DNA of 64,000 nucleotides from G965202665 sp965243835 (GTDB lineage: Bacteria > Actinomycetota > Acidimicrobiia > Spongiisociales > Spongiisociaceae): the NCBI GenBank assembly GCA_965243835.1, contig OZ251578.1, forward strand, positions 1,426,001-1,490,000, written 5' to 3'. A model generated the notes under the pieces. That model did not search any database, had not been told where the DNA came from, and saw only the letters and a list, made by a program, of their open reading frames with translations. A program made the translations under genes and the position numbers. Below, in pieces: positions 42,321-50,274 of the stretch (position 1 is the first letter of the stretch; each line of letters starts with the position of its first letter).

Positions 42321-42761
42321 ATGGGAGCCCCGCCGCCCCGCGCCGCCCCCGGCGCGGAAAATACCGACTTCGCTCACGAAAGCGAACGGGACTTCGCCCG
42401 GCTTTTGGAGTTCTACGACCTGGCTTGGGAGTACGAACCTCGCCGCTTTCCGGTGGAGTGGGGAACCGACGGGCGGCCGCGCAAGTTTTTCACCCCCGAC
42501 TTCTACCTGCCCGACGAGGATCTGTTCATAGAGATCACCACTATGAACCAGAAACTGGTCACCTCCAAAAACCGAAAGGTGCGGCGATTGCGGGAGTTGC
42601 ACCCCGAGGTGCGGATTAAGGTCCTCTACCAAAAGGATTATCTGCATCTGGTGGCCAAATACGGGTTGCGGGAGGGACGTGAACGGATGGCGGACCTGAC
42701 CCGGGAGCCGGGCCCGCCCCGGGTGCGGTCGGCCGAGGGGTTGCTCTCCCCGGCCACCTGA
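42321..42761 (+). CDS. Putative PD-(D/E)xK-like nuclease-fold protein
   Basis: A 146-residue soluble protein. FTPDFYLPDEDLFIEITTMNQ (near residues 54-74) has the spacing of Asp, then Glu-x-Thr typical of small PD-(D/E)xK/Vsr-like nucleases, followed by KNRKVRRLRELHPEVRIKVLY, which fits the alpha/beta core. Start ATG at 42321 with GGGAGGAAAG upstream. Nuclease activity is inference from motif spacing. It lies 14 nt after the merR gene. Confidence 0.65.
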   Translation: MGAPPPRAAPGAENTDFAHESERDFARLLEFYDLAWEYEPRRFPVEWGTDGRPRKFFTPDFYLPDEDLFIEITTMNQKLVTSKNRKVRRLRELHPEVRIKVLYQKDYLHLVAKYGLREGRERMADLTREPGPPRVRSAEGLLSPAT

Positions 42762-42821
42762 CCGGCCCGGCGGCGCCGGCGGACGCTAACCTGTCTCCCG
42801 GGGCCGTCGCGGAGAAACTTT

Positions 42822-43634
42822 ATGACTTCGACAGTGCAAATCGGAATAACCCGCACCGGGGCCACCGAACTCACCCGCCGGTGGCGGGCGGAAAACCGGT
42901 GGGCCTCCCTGCTCGTCGTGCACGGCTTGGGCGAACACTCCGGGCGCTATGAGCGAACCGGCCGGGCGCTGGCCGGGGCCGGGATCGGGGCATTCGGGTT
43001 CGATTTGCCGGGACATGGGGCTTCCGGCGGACGCAGGGGCGATCTTCCCGCCTGGAACGTGTATCTGGACCAGGTGGCCGACAACCTGGGACGGGCGCGG
43101 GAAGAGGGCGGGCCCGTCGTTTTGCTGGGCCATTCCCTGGGCGGCCTGATCGTCGCCTCCTACGCCCGTTCCCGGCACATTCAGCCCGATTTGGCGGTGC
43201 TCAGCGCGCCCGCCCTGGGCGCGGCTTTGCCCGCCTGGAAGCGGAGGGCGGCCCCCATTTTGGGCAGGTGGGCGCCGGGCCTGCCGGTTCCCAACCGCAT
43301 CCGCCCGCGGGAACTGTCCCGGGACCCGGCGGTGGGGGAGGCCTACCGGGCCGACCCGTTGGTGGTTTCCCGCACCCGGGCCCGGTTGGGAGCGATGATT
43401 CTGAAGCAGATGGAAACTTTCCGCCTTGCCCAAGATGACTACGCCCTTCCCACACTGCTCCTGCACGGAGGCGACGACGCGGTGGTTCCGCCCGCCGCCA
43501 CCGTCCGGTTGGGGGAGAGGCGGAACGTGGAACGCCGGGTGTATCCGGGGTTGCGCCACGAAATATTCAACGAACCGGAAGGACCGCAGGTGGTGGAGGA
43601 GATGATCGCCTGGATAAGGGAGCGGGCCGGCTAA
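42822..43634 (+). CDS. Alpha/beta hydrolase, monoacylglycerol-lipase-like
   Basis: A 270-residue serine hydrolase of the lysophospholipase/monoglyceride lipase group. HGLGEHSGRY (oxyanion region, near residue 34), GHSLGG with the nucleophile serine (near 106), GGDDAVVPP (Asp, near 217) and RHEIFNE (His, near 246) are all in place. No signal peptide. Its stop overlaps the stop of the minus-strand zinc-ribbon gene. Confidence 0.9.
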   Translation: MTSTVQIGITRTGATELTRRWRAENRWASLLVVHGLGEHSGRYERTGRALAGAGIGAFGFDLPGHGASGGRRGDLPAWNVYLDQVADNLGRAREEGGPVVLLGHSLGGLIVASYARSRHIQPDLAVLSAPALGAALPAWKRRAAPILGRWAPGLPVPNRIRPRELSRDPAVGEAYRADPLVVSRTRARLGAMILKQMETFRLAQDDYALPTLLLHGGDDAVVPPAATVRLGERRNVERRVYPGLRHEIFNEPEGPQVVEEMIAWIRERAG

Positions 43635-44671
43635 GGGGCGTCGGCGGCGGGCGGGGAAGATGTAGACTCCCGCAAGGCGGAGATGACCTCCTCCGACACC
43701 CAGTCGAACTCGGACACCGCGGCCTGAAACCTGTCCAAGGCCCGGGAACGGGCTTCCCCGGTGTCGGGCGATTCCAGGCCGGCCACCATCCCCCCGGCCG
43801 AGTCCGCCATCACCTGCAGTGAATCCTGCAACCGCAACCGGTTGTCCAAGGTCAGCGCGGCGGGCGGGTCAAGTTCCGCCAACTGTTCCGGCAGATCCTC
43901 CGCCTGCAACCGAATGGAAATCAATCCGCTGCGGGTCACGTCGAAGTTTTGGGTGCGGTCGTCCCAAGCCCGGTTGACCTGCGCGGCGGATGAACCCAAA
44001 GCGGCCACCTCCCCCGCCAAGGCCTGCAGGCCGATTACGTAGTCGTTGATGGCCGACTCTTGGGCGGCGGGGAGGGTGGTGGTGGACGGGGCCGGTTCCG
44101 GTTCGTCGCCGGAGCGGAACAAGGTGAGTGCGGCCAGGATCACCGCCGCCCCGATCACGAACAGGATCACCGCCCGCCGCCAAACGAAGGGGGAGTAGGC
44201 GGGCGGAGGCCGAACGGATTCCTCCCCCGGCATGACGGGAAGCGGTCCCTCTCCCTCCCATTCCCCTCCCGCGGGGTCTCCGCCGTCGAGAGGGCGGTCG
44301 TATTCGGAGAAGTCAAGGTCCCATTCCGCGGCGCTCCATTCCCCGGTCGGTTCCCCCGCGCCCCGGGGGTGGTCGGGAGGAGCGGGATGGGGGGGAGGGA
44401 CGGCGGAAGCGGGCGGGGAGGCGCGGTCGGGCAGATGGTGGCGCACCCCGCACTGCAGGCAGTAGGAGGCACGGGCGGGGTTGACGGCTTGGCACACATG
44501 GCAGACGAAGCCGTTCTCCCCGGCTCCTGTCGGGGAGGGACGGGAGGAAGTATGGGGGGTAATCATGGCGTCAGTCACCGGCGCCGGTTCGGCGGCTCCC
44601 AAGTCGGCGCCCATATCCCGCGCCGGAGGGGGACGACCTCCGAAGGGGTTTTCATCACCCGGGATGGTCAC
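43631..44671 (-). CDS. Zinc-ribbon membrane protein, hypothetical
   Basis: A 346-residue protein. CHVC...CLQC (near residues 57-73) forms a zinc ribbon, followed by a Pro-rich acidic linker, one membrane helix (AVILFVIGAAVILAALTLF, near 168-187), a short Thr-rich stretch and a helical extracytoplasmic domain (about 200-335). This topology is common in actinobacterial proteins of unknown function. Ends tail to tail with the hydrolase gene and diverges from mshD. Confidence 0.75.
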   Translation of the reverse strand: MTIPGDENPFGGRPPPARDMGADLGAAEPAPVTDAMITPHTSSRPSPTGAGENGFVCHVCQAVNPARASYCLQCGVRHHLPDRASPPASAVPPPHPAPPDHPRGAGEPTGEWSAAEWDLDFSEYDRPLDGGDPAGGEWEGEGPLPVMPGEESVRPPPAYSPFVWRRAVILFVIGAAVILAALTLFRSGDEPEPAPSTTTLPAAQESAINDYVIGLQALAGEVAALGSSAAQVNRAWDDRTQNFDVTRSGLISIRLQAEDLPEQLAELDPPAALTLDNRLRLQDSLQVMADSAGGMVAGLESPDTGEARSRALDRFQAAVSEFDWVSEEVISALRESTSSPPAADAP

Positions 44672-44738
44672 GTATGCTCCTCAACGTTGCCTGTCCGGGT
44701 TCAAGAATAGTGTCTTATGTCGCTAGCCTGTCGCCATT

Positions 44739-45650
44739 ATGCAAATCAGGATGGCGCCGCCCTCCCGACTGGGCGAGGAACTGCCCCGTCTGATAGACGA
44801 AGTCGCCCGCTCGGAAGGGGCACCTCCCTTCAGCGAGGTGTTGCTGACGGCTCTCCGGGACCCGTCCCGGGGCGGGATCGGAGTGGCGGGGATACGGGAG
44901 GGACGTTTGACGGCCTACGCCTTCGCCTTCCCCAATCCCGACCGGTGGGTGTGGACCTTGGAAGTGGCTCATTCCACATCCGCCCGGCCCGGCGACTACG
45001 ACCGGTTTGTGGAGCGGGTGTTGGCGGTGCTGGCCGGGGAGGGCGTGGAGGAGGTCGTATTGTGGGTGCACGCCCCCGGACTCCGCCCGGCCGTGACCGG
45101 TTTGCGGCCCGACCGGCGCTTGTTGCGGATGACGGTGGAACTGCCCGTCCCGGAACCGGCGCGTCCGCCGGAGGGCTTCGACCGGCGGGGATTTACGCCC
45201 GGCGCGGACGAAGAGGCGTTGCTGGCGGTCAACAATCGGGCTTTCACCGGTCATCCCGAACAGGGCGCCTGGACCCCCCGCGATCTGGAAGTGCGCCTGG
45301 GAATGGACTGGTTCGACGCCGAAGGGTTGCGCACCCTGTGGGCGGGGGACGCCTTGGCGGCCTTCAACTGGACCAAGGTGCATCCGCCGGGAACGTTCCG
45401 CCCCGGCCAGACGGTGGGAGAGGTGTACGCCTTGGCGGTGGACCCGGCCTTTCGCGGACAGGGCCTGGGCCGGGCGGTTACGTTGGACGGCTTGGATTAC
45501 CTGACCCGGCGCCGGGGGGCGGCCGCCTCCATGCTCTACGTCGATTCCGACAACGCGCCCGCGATAGGATTGTACGGCGGCTTGGGATTTACCACCGAAC
45601 ACACCGATCGGGCTTATCGCTGGACCGCGTCGGCGGACAACGACGCCTGA
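44739..45650 (+). CDS. mshD: Mycothiol synthase MshD
   Basis: A 303-residue tandem-GNAT acetyltransferase that acetylates Cys-GlcN-Ins in the last step of mycothiol synthesis. The C-terminal domain holds the active module: NNRAFTGHPEQGAWT (near residue 169), FNWTKVHP (near 210), EVYALAVDPAFRGQGLGRAVT (acetyl-CoA loop, near 230-250) and DNAPAIGLYGGLGF. The N-terminal GNAT domain is degenerate, as usual. A TAGCCT box at 44725-44730 lies 8 nt before the ATG, so transcription may be leaderless. Confidence 0.93.
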   Translation: MQIRMAPPSRLGEELPRLIDEVARSEGAPPFSEVLLTALRDPSRGGIGVAGIREGRLTAYAFAFPNPDRWVWTLEVAHSTSARPGDYDRFVERVLAVLAGEGVEEVVLWVHAPGLRPAVTGLRPDRRLLRMTVELPVPEPARPPEGFDRRGFTPGADEEALLAVNNRAFTGHPEQGAWTPRDLEVRLGMDWFDAEGLRTLWAGDALAAFNWTKVHPPGTFRPGQTVGEVYALAVDPAFRGQGLGRAVTLDGLDYLTRRRGAAASMLYVDSDNAPAIGLYGGLGFTTEHTDRAYRWTASADNDA

Positions 45651-45660
45651 AAACCGGTTG

Positions 45661-47622
45661 ATGGGGAAGATGAGCATTCAGCTGACATTGCCGGACGGGA
45701 GCTTGGCCCGTCATCCGTCCGGAGTCACCGGCCGGGAAGCGGCCCGGGCCATCGGTCCGCGCCTGGAGGCGGCGGCGGTGGCCGTCTCCCTGGACGGGAT
45801 TCCGCTGGACCTGGATCGCCCGTTGCCCGGGGACGGGGAGTTCGCCGTGCTCACCGCAGGCAGCGAGGAGGGGCGCTCCGTCCTGCGCCATTCGGCGGCT
45901 CATATTATGGCGCAGGCGGTGCTCAACCTGTTTGCGGGGGCCACCTTCGCCATCGGTCCCGCCATCACCGACGGTTTCTACTACGACTTCGACATCGGGC
46001 GTTCCTTCACCCCCGGGGACTTGGAGGCGATCGAGAGGGAAATGGAACGGATCATCGCCGCCGACCAGCCCTTTGCGCGCGAGGAGATGAGCCGGGAGCG
46101 GGGGTTGGAACTGTTCGCCGACCATCCCTACAAACAGGAGATCATCCGGGAGGCGCAACCCGCCGACCATATGGAGGCGGCCGAGGGCGAGTCTGTATCC
46201 GTGTACCGCAATCACGGGTTCGTCGATTTGTGCCGGGGTCCCCACATCGCCTCCACCGGCCGCCTGAAAGCCTTTAAACTGCTGCGTTCCGCCGGGGCCT
46301 ACTGGCGGGGGGACGAGAAGCGTCCGCAGTTGCAGCGCATCTACGGAACCGCCTGGGAGTCCAAGCGGGCCTTGGAGGAGTACTTGACCCGGTTGGAGGA
46401 GGCGGAAAAGCGGGATCACCGCCGTTTGGGACGGGAGCTGGACTTGTTCTCCTTTCCCCGCCGGCTGGGTCCCGGGTTGGCCCTGTGGCATCCCAAAGGG
46501 GGCATGTTGCGCAAACAGGTGGAGGATTACAGCAGGCGCATCCACGAGCAGTTCGGGTTCGAGTTCGTGTGCTCCCCGCATTTGGCCCGGGCCGGACTGT
46601 GGGAGACATCCGGGCATCTCGATTTCTACAGCGAGAATATGTACCCGGGAATGGAGTTGCGGGACGGGCAGGGGGCGGACGAGTACCGGGTGAAGCCGAT
46701 GAATTGCCCTTTCCATGTCCTTATCTACCGCTCCCGGGCCCGCTCCTACCGGGAGTTGCCCCTGCGATTGTCGGAGTTGGGGGTGGTGTACCGGTACGAG
46801 CGGTCGGGGGTGATACACGGGTTGTTGCGGGCCCGCGGCTTCACCCAGGACGACTCCCACACGTTTTGCACCCGCTCCCAGGTGGGGGAGGAGTTGCAGA
46901 TGCATTTGCGGTTCGTGCTGGACCTGTTGCGGGACTTCGGATTTGACGATTTCCAGGCCGAGCTGTCCACCCGTCCCGCGGAAAAATGGGTGGGGGAGGC
47001 GTCTTTGTGGGAGCTGGCCGAGCTGTCGTTGGAGGAAGCCCTGCGCGCCGCCGGGATTCCCTACCGGACGGCGGAGGGGGAAGGGGCCTTCTACGGTCCC
47101 AAAATCGACGTGCACATTCGGGACGCCATCGGACGCAAATGGCAGATGTCCACCATCCAGGCGGACTTTTCCCTGCCGGAACGGTTCGAACTGGAATACG
47201 CGACCCCCGCCGACGGACGGGAGCGGCCGGTGATGATCCACTCCGCCAAGTTCGGGTCGGTGGAGCGGTTCATAGGCGTATTGCTGGAGCATTACGCGGG
47301 GGCCCTGCCCACTTGGCTGTCCCCGGTGCAGGCCAAGGTGATTCCGGTGGCCGACCGCCACCTGGAATACGCCGGGGAGGCGGCCGGCCTGTTGCGGGAG
47401 CGGGGAGTGCGGGTGGAAACCGCCGCCGGGTCGGGCAAGTTGGGGGAGAAAGTGCGGGAGGCTCTGGTGTCCAAAATACCCGCCGTGCTGGTGGCGGGGG
47501 ACCGGGACGCGGCGGAACGGACGGTCGGGTTGCGGCGCCGGGGAGAGGGAGGCGAAGTCAGGGGAACTCCCTTGGCCGAGGCGGTAGCGGCCCTGGCCGC
47601 CGAATCCGCGCCCCCCCGTTGA
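45661..47622 (+). CDS. thrS: Threonine--tRNA ligase
   Basis: A 653-residue class II aminoacyl-tRNA synthetase. A TGS domain (residues about 5-60), editing-type HSAAHIM motif with DLCRGPH (near 75 and 185), and a catalytic core with zinc ligand Cys in KPMNCPFHVLIY, motif 2 YRYERSGVIHGLLRARGF, and a C-terminal anticodon-binding domain are present. Starts at TTG 45658, ATG 45661 or ATG 45670 are possible; none has a strong ribosome site. No T-box leader precedes it. Confidence 0.96.
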   Translation: MGKMSIQLTLPDGSLARHPSGVTGREAARAIGPRLEAAAVAVSLDGIPLDLDRPLPGDGEFAVLTAGSEEGRSVLRHSAAHIMAQAVLNLFAGATFAIGPAITDGFYYDFDIGRSFTPGDLEAIEREMERIIAADQPFAREEMSRERGLELFADHPYKQEIIREAQPADHMEAAEGESVSVYRNHGFVDLCRGPHIASTGRLKAFKLLRSAGAYWRGDEKRPQLQRIYGTAWESKRALEEYLTRLEEAEKRDHRRLGRELDLFSFPRRLGPGLALWHPKGGMLRKQVEDYSRRIHEQFGFEFVCSPHLARAGLWETSGHLDFYSENMYPGMELRDGQGADEYRVKPMNCPFHVLIYRSRARSYRELPLRLSELGVVYRYERSGVIHGLLRARGFTQDDSHTFCTRSQVGEELQMHLRFVLDLLRDFGFDDFQAELSTRPAEKWVGEASLWELAELSLEEALRAAGIPYRTAEGEGAFYGPKIDVHIRDAIGRKWQMSTIQADFSLPERFELEYATPADGRERPVMIHSAKFGSVERFIGVLLEHYAGALPTWLSPVQAKVIPVADRHLEYAGEAAGLLRERGVRVETAAGSGKLGEKVREALVSKIPAVLVAGDRDAAERTVGLRRRGEGGEVRGTPLAEAVAALAAESAPPR

Positions 47623-47651
47623 CCCGGCGGGTACGGCGCATCGGCGGCTTT

Positions 47652-47849
47652 TCAAAAATGTACGTATCGCAACGATGCGTGGATAATTTCTTCTACTTCC
47701 TCCAAGGTCAGTTTGACTGACATAAGTTCGCTCTGTCGGCGGGGCGTATCACCGCAACAGGCGCAACCGCAACAGGCGCACGGTTGCGGACCGGGGTCCG
47801 GTGGAAGCGACGGCGATGCACCGTCCGGTGGGCTGTTTTCCGATTTCAT
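47652..47849 (-). CDS. Small Cys-cluster protein
   Basis: A 65-residue protein. Its centre has six cysteines in ten residues (CACCGCACCG, near residue 23), encoded by imperfect 15-bp DNA repeats; the C-terminal half is a helix (KLTLEEVEEIIHASLRYVHF). The ATG at 47849 has GGGGAGG 6-7 nt upstream. It is the last gene of a minus-strand run with two membrane proteins and gltA. The Cys cluster suggests metal binding. No family is recognised. Confidence 0.65.
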   Translation of the reverse strand: MKSENSPPDGASPSLPPDPGPQPCACCGCACCGDTPRRQSELMSVKLTLEEVEEIIHASLRYVHF

Positions 47850-48418
47850 AGCAGGCCTCCCCAAACGGATAATAGCAGGGTTGTAACGGAACCGACGGAA
47901 ACCCAGGTAGAGGAACGGGCGAAAAGCCGCGCCTTCCACTCGTTAAGAACGTACAGTTGCTGATTGGTCGCAACGTACACGTTGATAAGTACCAGTTTTA
48001 GACTATCAGGGTCTTTCATTATATATTCCACTAACAAGTGGGTGGTCATTGCGAGCAACGGGTTGGGGCGCCAAGCCCGGTACGCTAATACGATCCCGGC
48101 CACTGCGATTATGCCGGCCGCTCCCGCCGCCGGGCCGGGAATCAGGTCGCGAACGGATACCAGCAGGGCGGCGTACACCCCGCCCGCGGTGATCACCGCC
48201 AGCAACTTGCGGTCCAGCGCCTTGGACATTTCCAGCAACTCGCGCCTTTCGCGCTCCGCCTTTTCCAGCAGATCGCCGACGCTTGCCGGGTGGGCGGACT
48301 GCTCGAGTATCGGCTTCGGCAACGGGATTTGAGACCGGGGAGGGCGCAGGGACCGCAGGAGGTGCGTGGCCGCGTGCCGGAGGGCGAGTAGGCGCAGGTA
48401 AATCATATAAACCAACAT
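47846..48418 (-). CDS. Hypothetical membrane protein
   Basis: A 190-residue protein from the ATG at 48418 (a second ATG at 48406 is possible; neither has a clear ribosome site). An N-terminal amphipathic region, a Glu/Arg-rich helix (DLLEKAERERRELLEMSK), two membrane segments (LLAVITAGGVYAALLVSV and AAGAAGIIAVAGIVLAY) and a C-terminal hydrophobic end are visible. It overlaps the Cys-cluster gene by 4 nt. Unknown function. Confidence 0.6.
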   Translation of the reverse strand: MLVYMIYLRLLALRHAATHLLRSLRPPRSQIPLPKPILEQSAHPASVGDLLEKAERERRELLEMSKALDRKLLAVITAGGVYAALLVSVRDLIPGPAAGAAGIIAVAGIVLAYRAWRPNPLLAMTTHLLVEYIMKDPDSLKLVLINVYVATNQQLYVLNEWKARLFARSSTWVSVGSVTTLLLSVWGGLL

Positions 48419-48453
48419 AACCCGGATTGCATGGAAAAAGAAGGGGGTTGTTT

Positions 48454-48942
48454 TCAGGCGGGGGAGGAGGGCGGGGTCAGGTTCTCCAAGTAGGGGTCGC
48501 CCAAGGGCCGGCCATCGGTTGCGTAGAGGCGGATCAGTGCCCGGCGTTCGGGGGGGTCTTCGGCCGAGTAGAGGATCACGTTCCACACCGGACGGCTGCG
48601 CCAACCGACGAACGTGAGGGCGGCCGAGGCGTGCCCTACCGTGAACGGGGCGCGGACCGCGGCGGCCGCCAAGGCCTGCTCCTGCTCGACGGCCAGCGGC
48701 CAGGCGGTCTGAAAATGGTAGCCGGCCAGCGCGATTAATGCCAGGGCCAACGCCCAGAACCCGGTGGACAGGTCGGCCAGCGCCGCCAAAGCGGACAGTC
48801 CGGCCGCCGCCAGGTAGATGACTCCGGCCGTCGCCCGGCGTTCCGGGGAGGGAAAACGGTAGGGCCCGAGGACGCTGGAATCCAGATCTTCGGGTACGCC
48901 GGAGGCGGCGGCCGCCTCCTCCGGGATGCGGATGCCGTCCAT
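48454..48942 (-). CDS. Hypothetical membrane protein downstream of gltA
   Basis: A 162-residue protein. The ATG at 48942 shares one base with the gltA stop (TGATG), so it is translationally coupled to gltA. It has two membrane segments (VIYLAAAGLSALAALADL and FWALALALIALAGYHF, near residues 46-82) followed by a beta-rich domain (APFTVGHASAALTFVGWRSR). No family recognised. Confidence 0.68.
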   Translation of the reverse strand: MDGIRIPEEAAAASGVPEDLDSSVLGPYRFPSPERRATAGVIYLAAAGLSALAALADLSTGFWALALALIALAGYHFQTAWPLAVEQEQALAAAAVRAPFTVGHASAALTFVGWRSRPVWNVILYSAEDPPERRALIRLYATDGRPLGDPYLENLTPPSSPA

Positions 48943-50264
48943 CACCGGTCGGGGCGGGAGGGGAAAGGCCGCCGGGGCGCCCCCCGGTACAGCTGGCGGG
49001 GGCGTTGGATGCGGGAGGAGGGGTCCATCGTCATTTCGCGCCATTGGGCCAGCCACCCCGGAAGCCGCCCCAAAGCGAACAGCGCCGTGAACATGTCGGG
49101 CGGGAACCCCAGCGCCCGATAGATGATCCCCGAGTAGAAATCCACATTGGGGTAGATGCGCCGTTCGATGAAATATTCATCGGCCAAAACCTCGGATTCC
49201 AACCGGACGGCCAACTCCAGCAAAGGGTCTTCGGTCCCCCGCAACAGGTTCTGGGCGTGGGATTTGATCAGGGCCGCCCGCGGGTCCACGTTGCGGTACA
49301 CCCGATGTCCGAATCCCATGAGCCGGAACGGGTCGTCCCGGTCTTTGGCGCGGGCGATGTAACGGCCGGCGTCTCCGCCTTGTTGCTGAATTTCCTCCAG
49401 CATGGACACCACCCGCTGGTTGGCCCCGCCGTGCAACGGACCGGACAGGGCCAGAATGCCGGCGGAGATGGACGAGAAGAGGGTGGCCCGCCCGGAACCG
49501 ACCAGCCGCACCGCCGACGTGGAAAGGTTCTGTCCGTGGTCGGCATGCAGTATCAGCAGTATTTCCATAATGCGGGCGTGGGCCCGGTCCACCCGGTAGG
49601 AGTCCGGGTCGTCGGCGGGGGCGAACATCATGTGGAGCAGGTTGGCCGCATAACCGAGTTCGGGACGGGAGGGGACCGGCCGCAATCCGGCCCCCGCCCG
49701 GTATAAATGAGCGGCTATCACCGGAGCCTGGGCCAAAAGCCGCACCATATTCAGCCAGTCGCCCCCCTCGGCGACCGCTTCCCGCGAGTCGGCGTAGCAA
49801 GCCTCCAGCGACAACACGGCGGACGCCAATCCTTGCATGGGATGGATGCGGGGGGGCATTGCGGACAGCGCCCGCTCCAATACGGGCAGGGCGCGGGCGT
49901 TGCGGGCCGTCAACTCCCGGTACTGTTCCAACTGCGGCGCGGAGGGAAGCTCGCCTACGGCCAGCAGGTAGGCCACTTCCAGAAACCCGGCGTGCCCGGC
50001 CAGCTCCTCCACCGCGTATCCCCGGTAGCGGAGCGTCCCCTGTTCGCCGTTCAGATAAGTTATGGAACTGACGGTTTCCGCGGTGTTTCCGTAGCCGGGG
50101 TCCAGGGTGGTGAGGCCGGCGACGCTCCGCAAACCGGAAATGTCGATGGCCCGCTCGCCTTCCGTTCCCGTCATTATCGGCAGGGTCACCGGGGGGCCGC
50201 CGGCGGGTTTCAGCTCAGCCACGGCGCCGGATTGGGGATGGGAGATGTTGGGTTCCTCGCTCAT
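48942..50264 (-). CDS. gltA: Citrate synthase
   Basis: A 440-residue TCA-cycle enzyme condensing oxaloacetate and acetyl-CoA. Catalytic residues are visible: His in LHADHGQNLS, His in GPLHGGANQ and Asp in YPNVDFYSGI; the MGFGHRVYRNVDPRA segment binds CoA. The N-terminus is short and lacks the zinc region of E. coli GltA. It starts 11 nt after the EF-G-like gene, with GGAGG before the ATG. Confidence 0.96.
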   Translation of the reverse strand: MSEEPNISHPQSGAVAELKPAGGPPVTLPIMTGTEGERAIDISGLRSVAGLTTLDPGYGNTAETVSSITYLNGEQGTLRYRGYAVEELAGHAGFLEVAYLLAVGELPSAPQLEQYRELTARNARALPVLERALSAMPPRIHPMQGLASAVLSLEACYADSREAVAEGGDWLNMVRLLAQAPVIAAHLYRAGAGLRPVPSRPELGYAANLLHMMFAPADDPDSYRVDRAHARIMEILLILHADHGQNLSTSAVRLVGSGRATLFSSISAGILALSGPLHGGANQRVVSMLEEIQQQGGDAGRYIARAKDRDDPFRLMGFGHRVYRNVDPRAALIKSHAQNLLRGTEDPLLELAVRLESEVLADEYFIERRIYPNVDFYSGIIYRALGFPPDMFTALFALGRLPGWLAQWREMTMDPSSRIQRPRQLYRGAPRRPFPSRPDR

Positions 50265-50274
50265 GGGAACCTCC

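Noticed and set aside
45640..45670. T-box or other leader upstream of thrS
   Set aside because: Only about 10 nt separate thrS from mshD, leaving no room for a leader.
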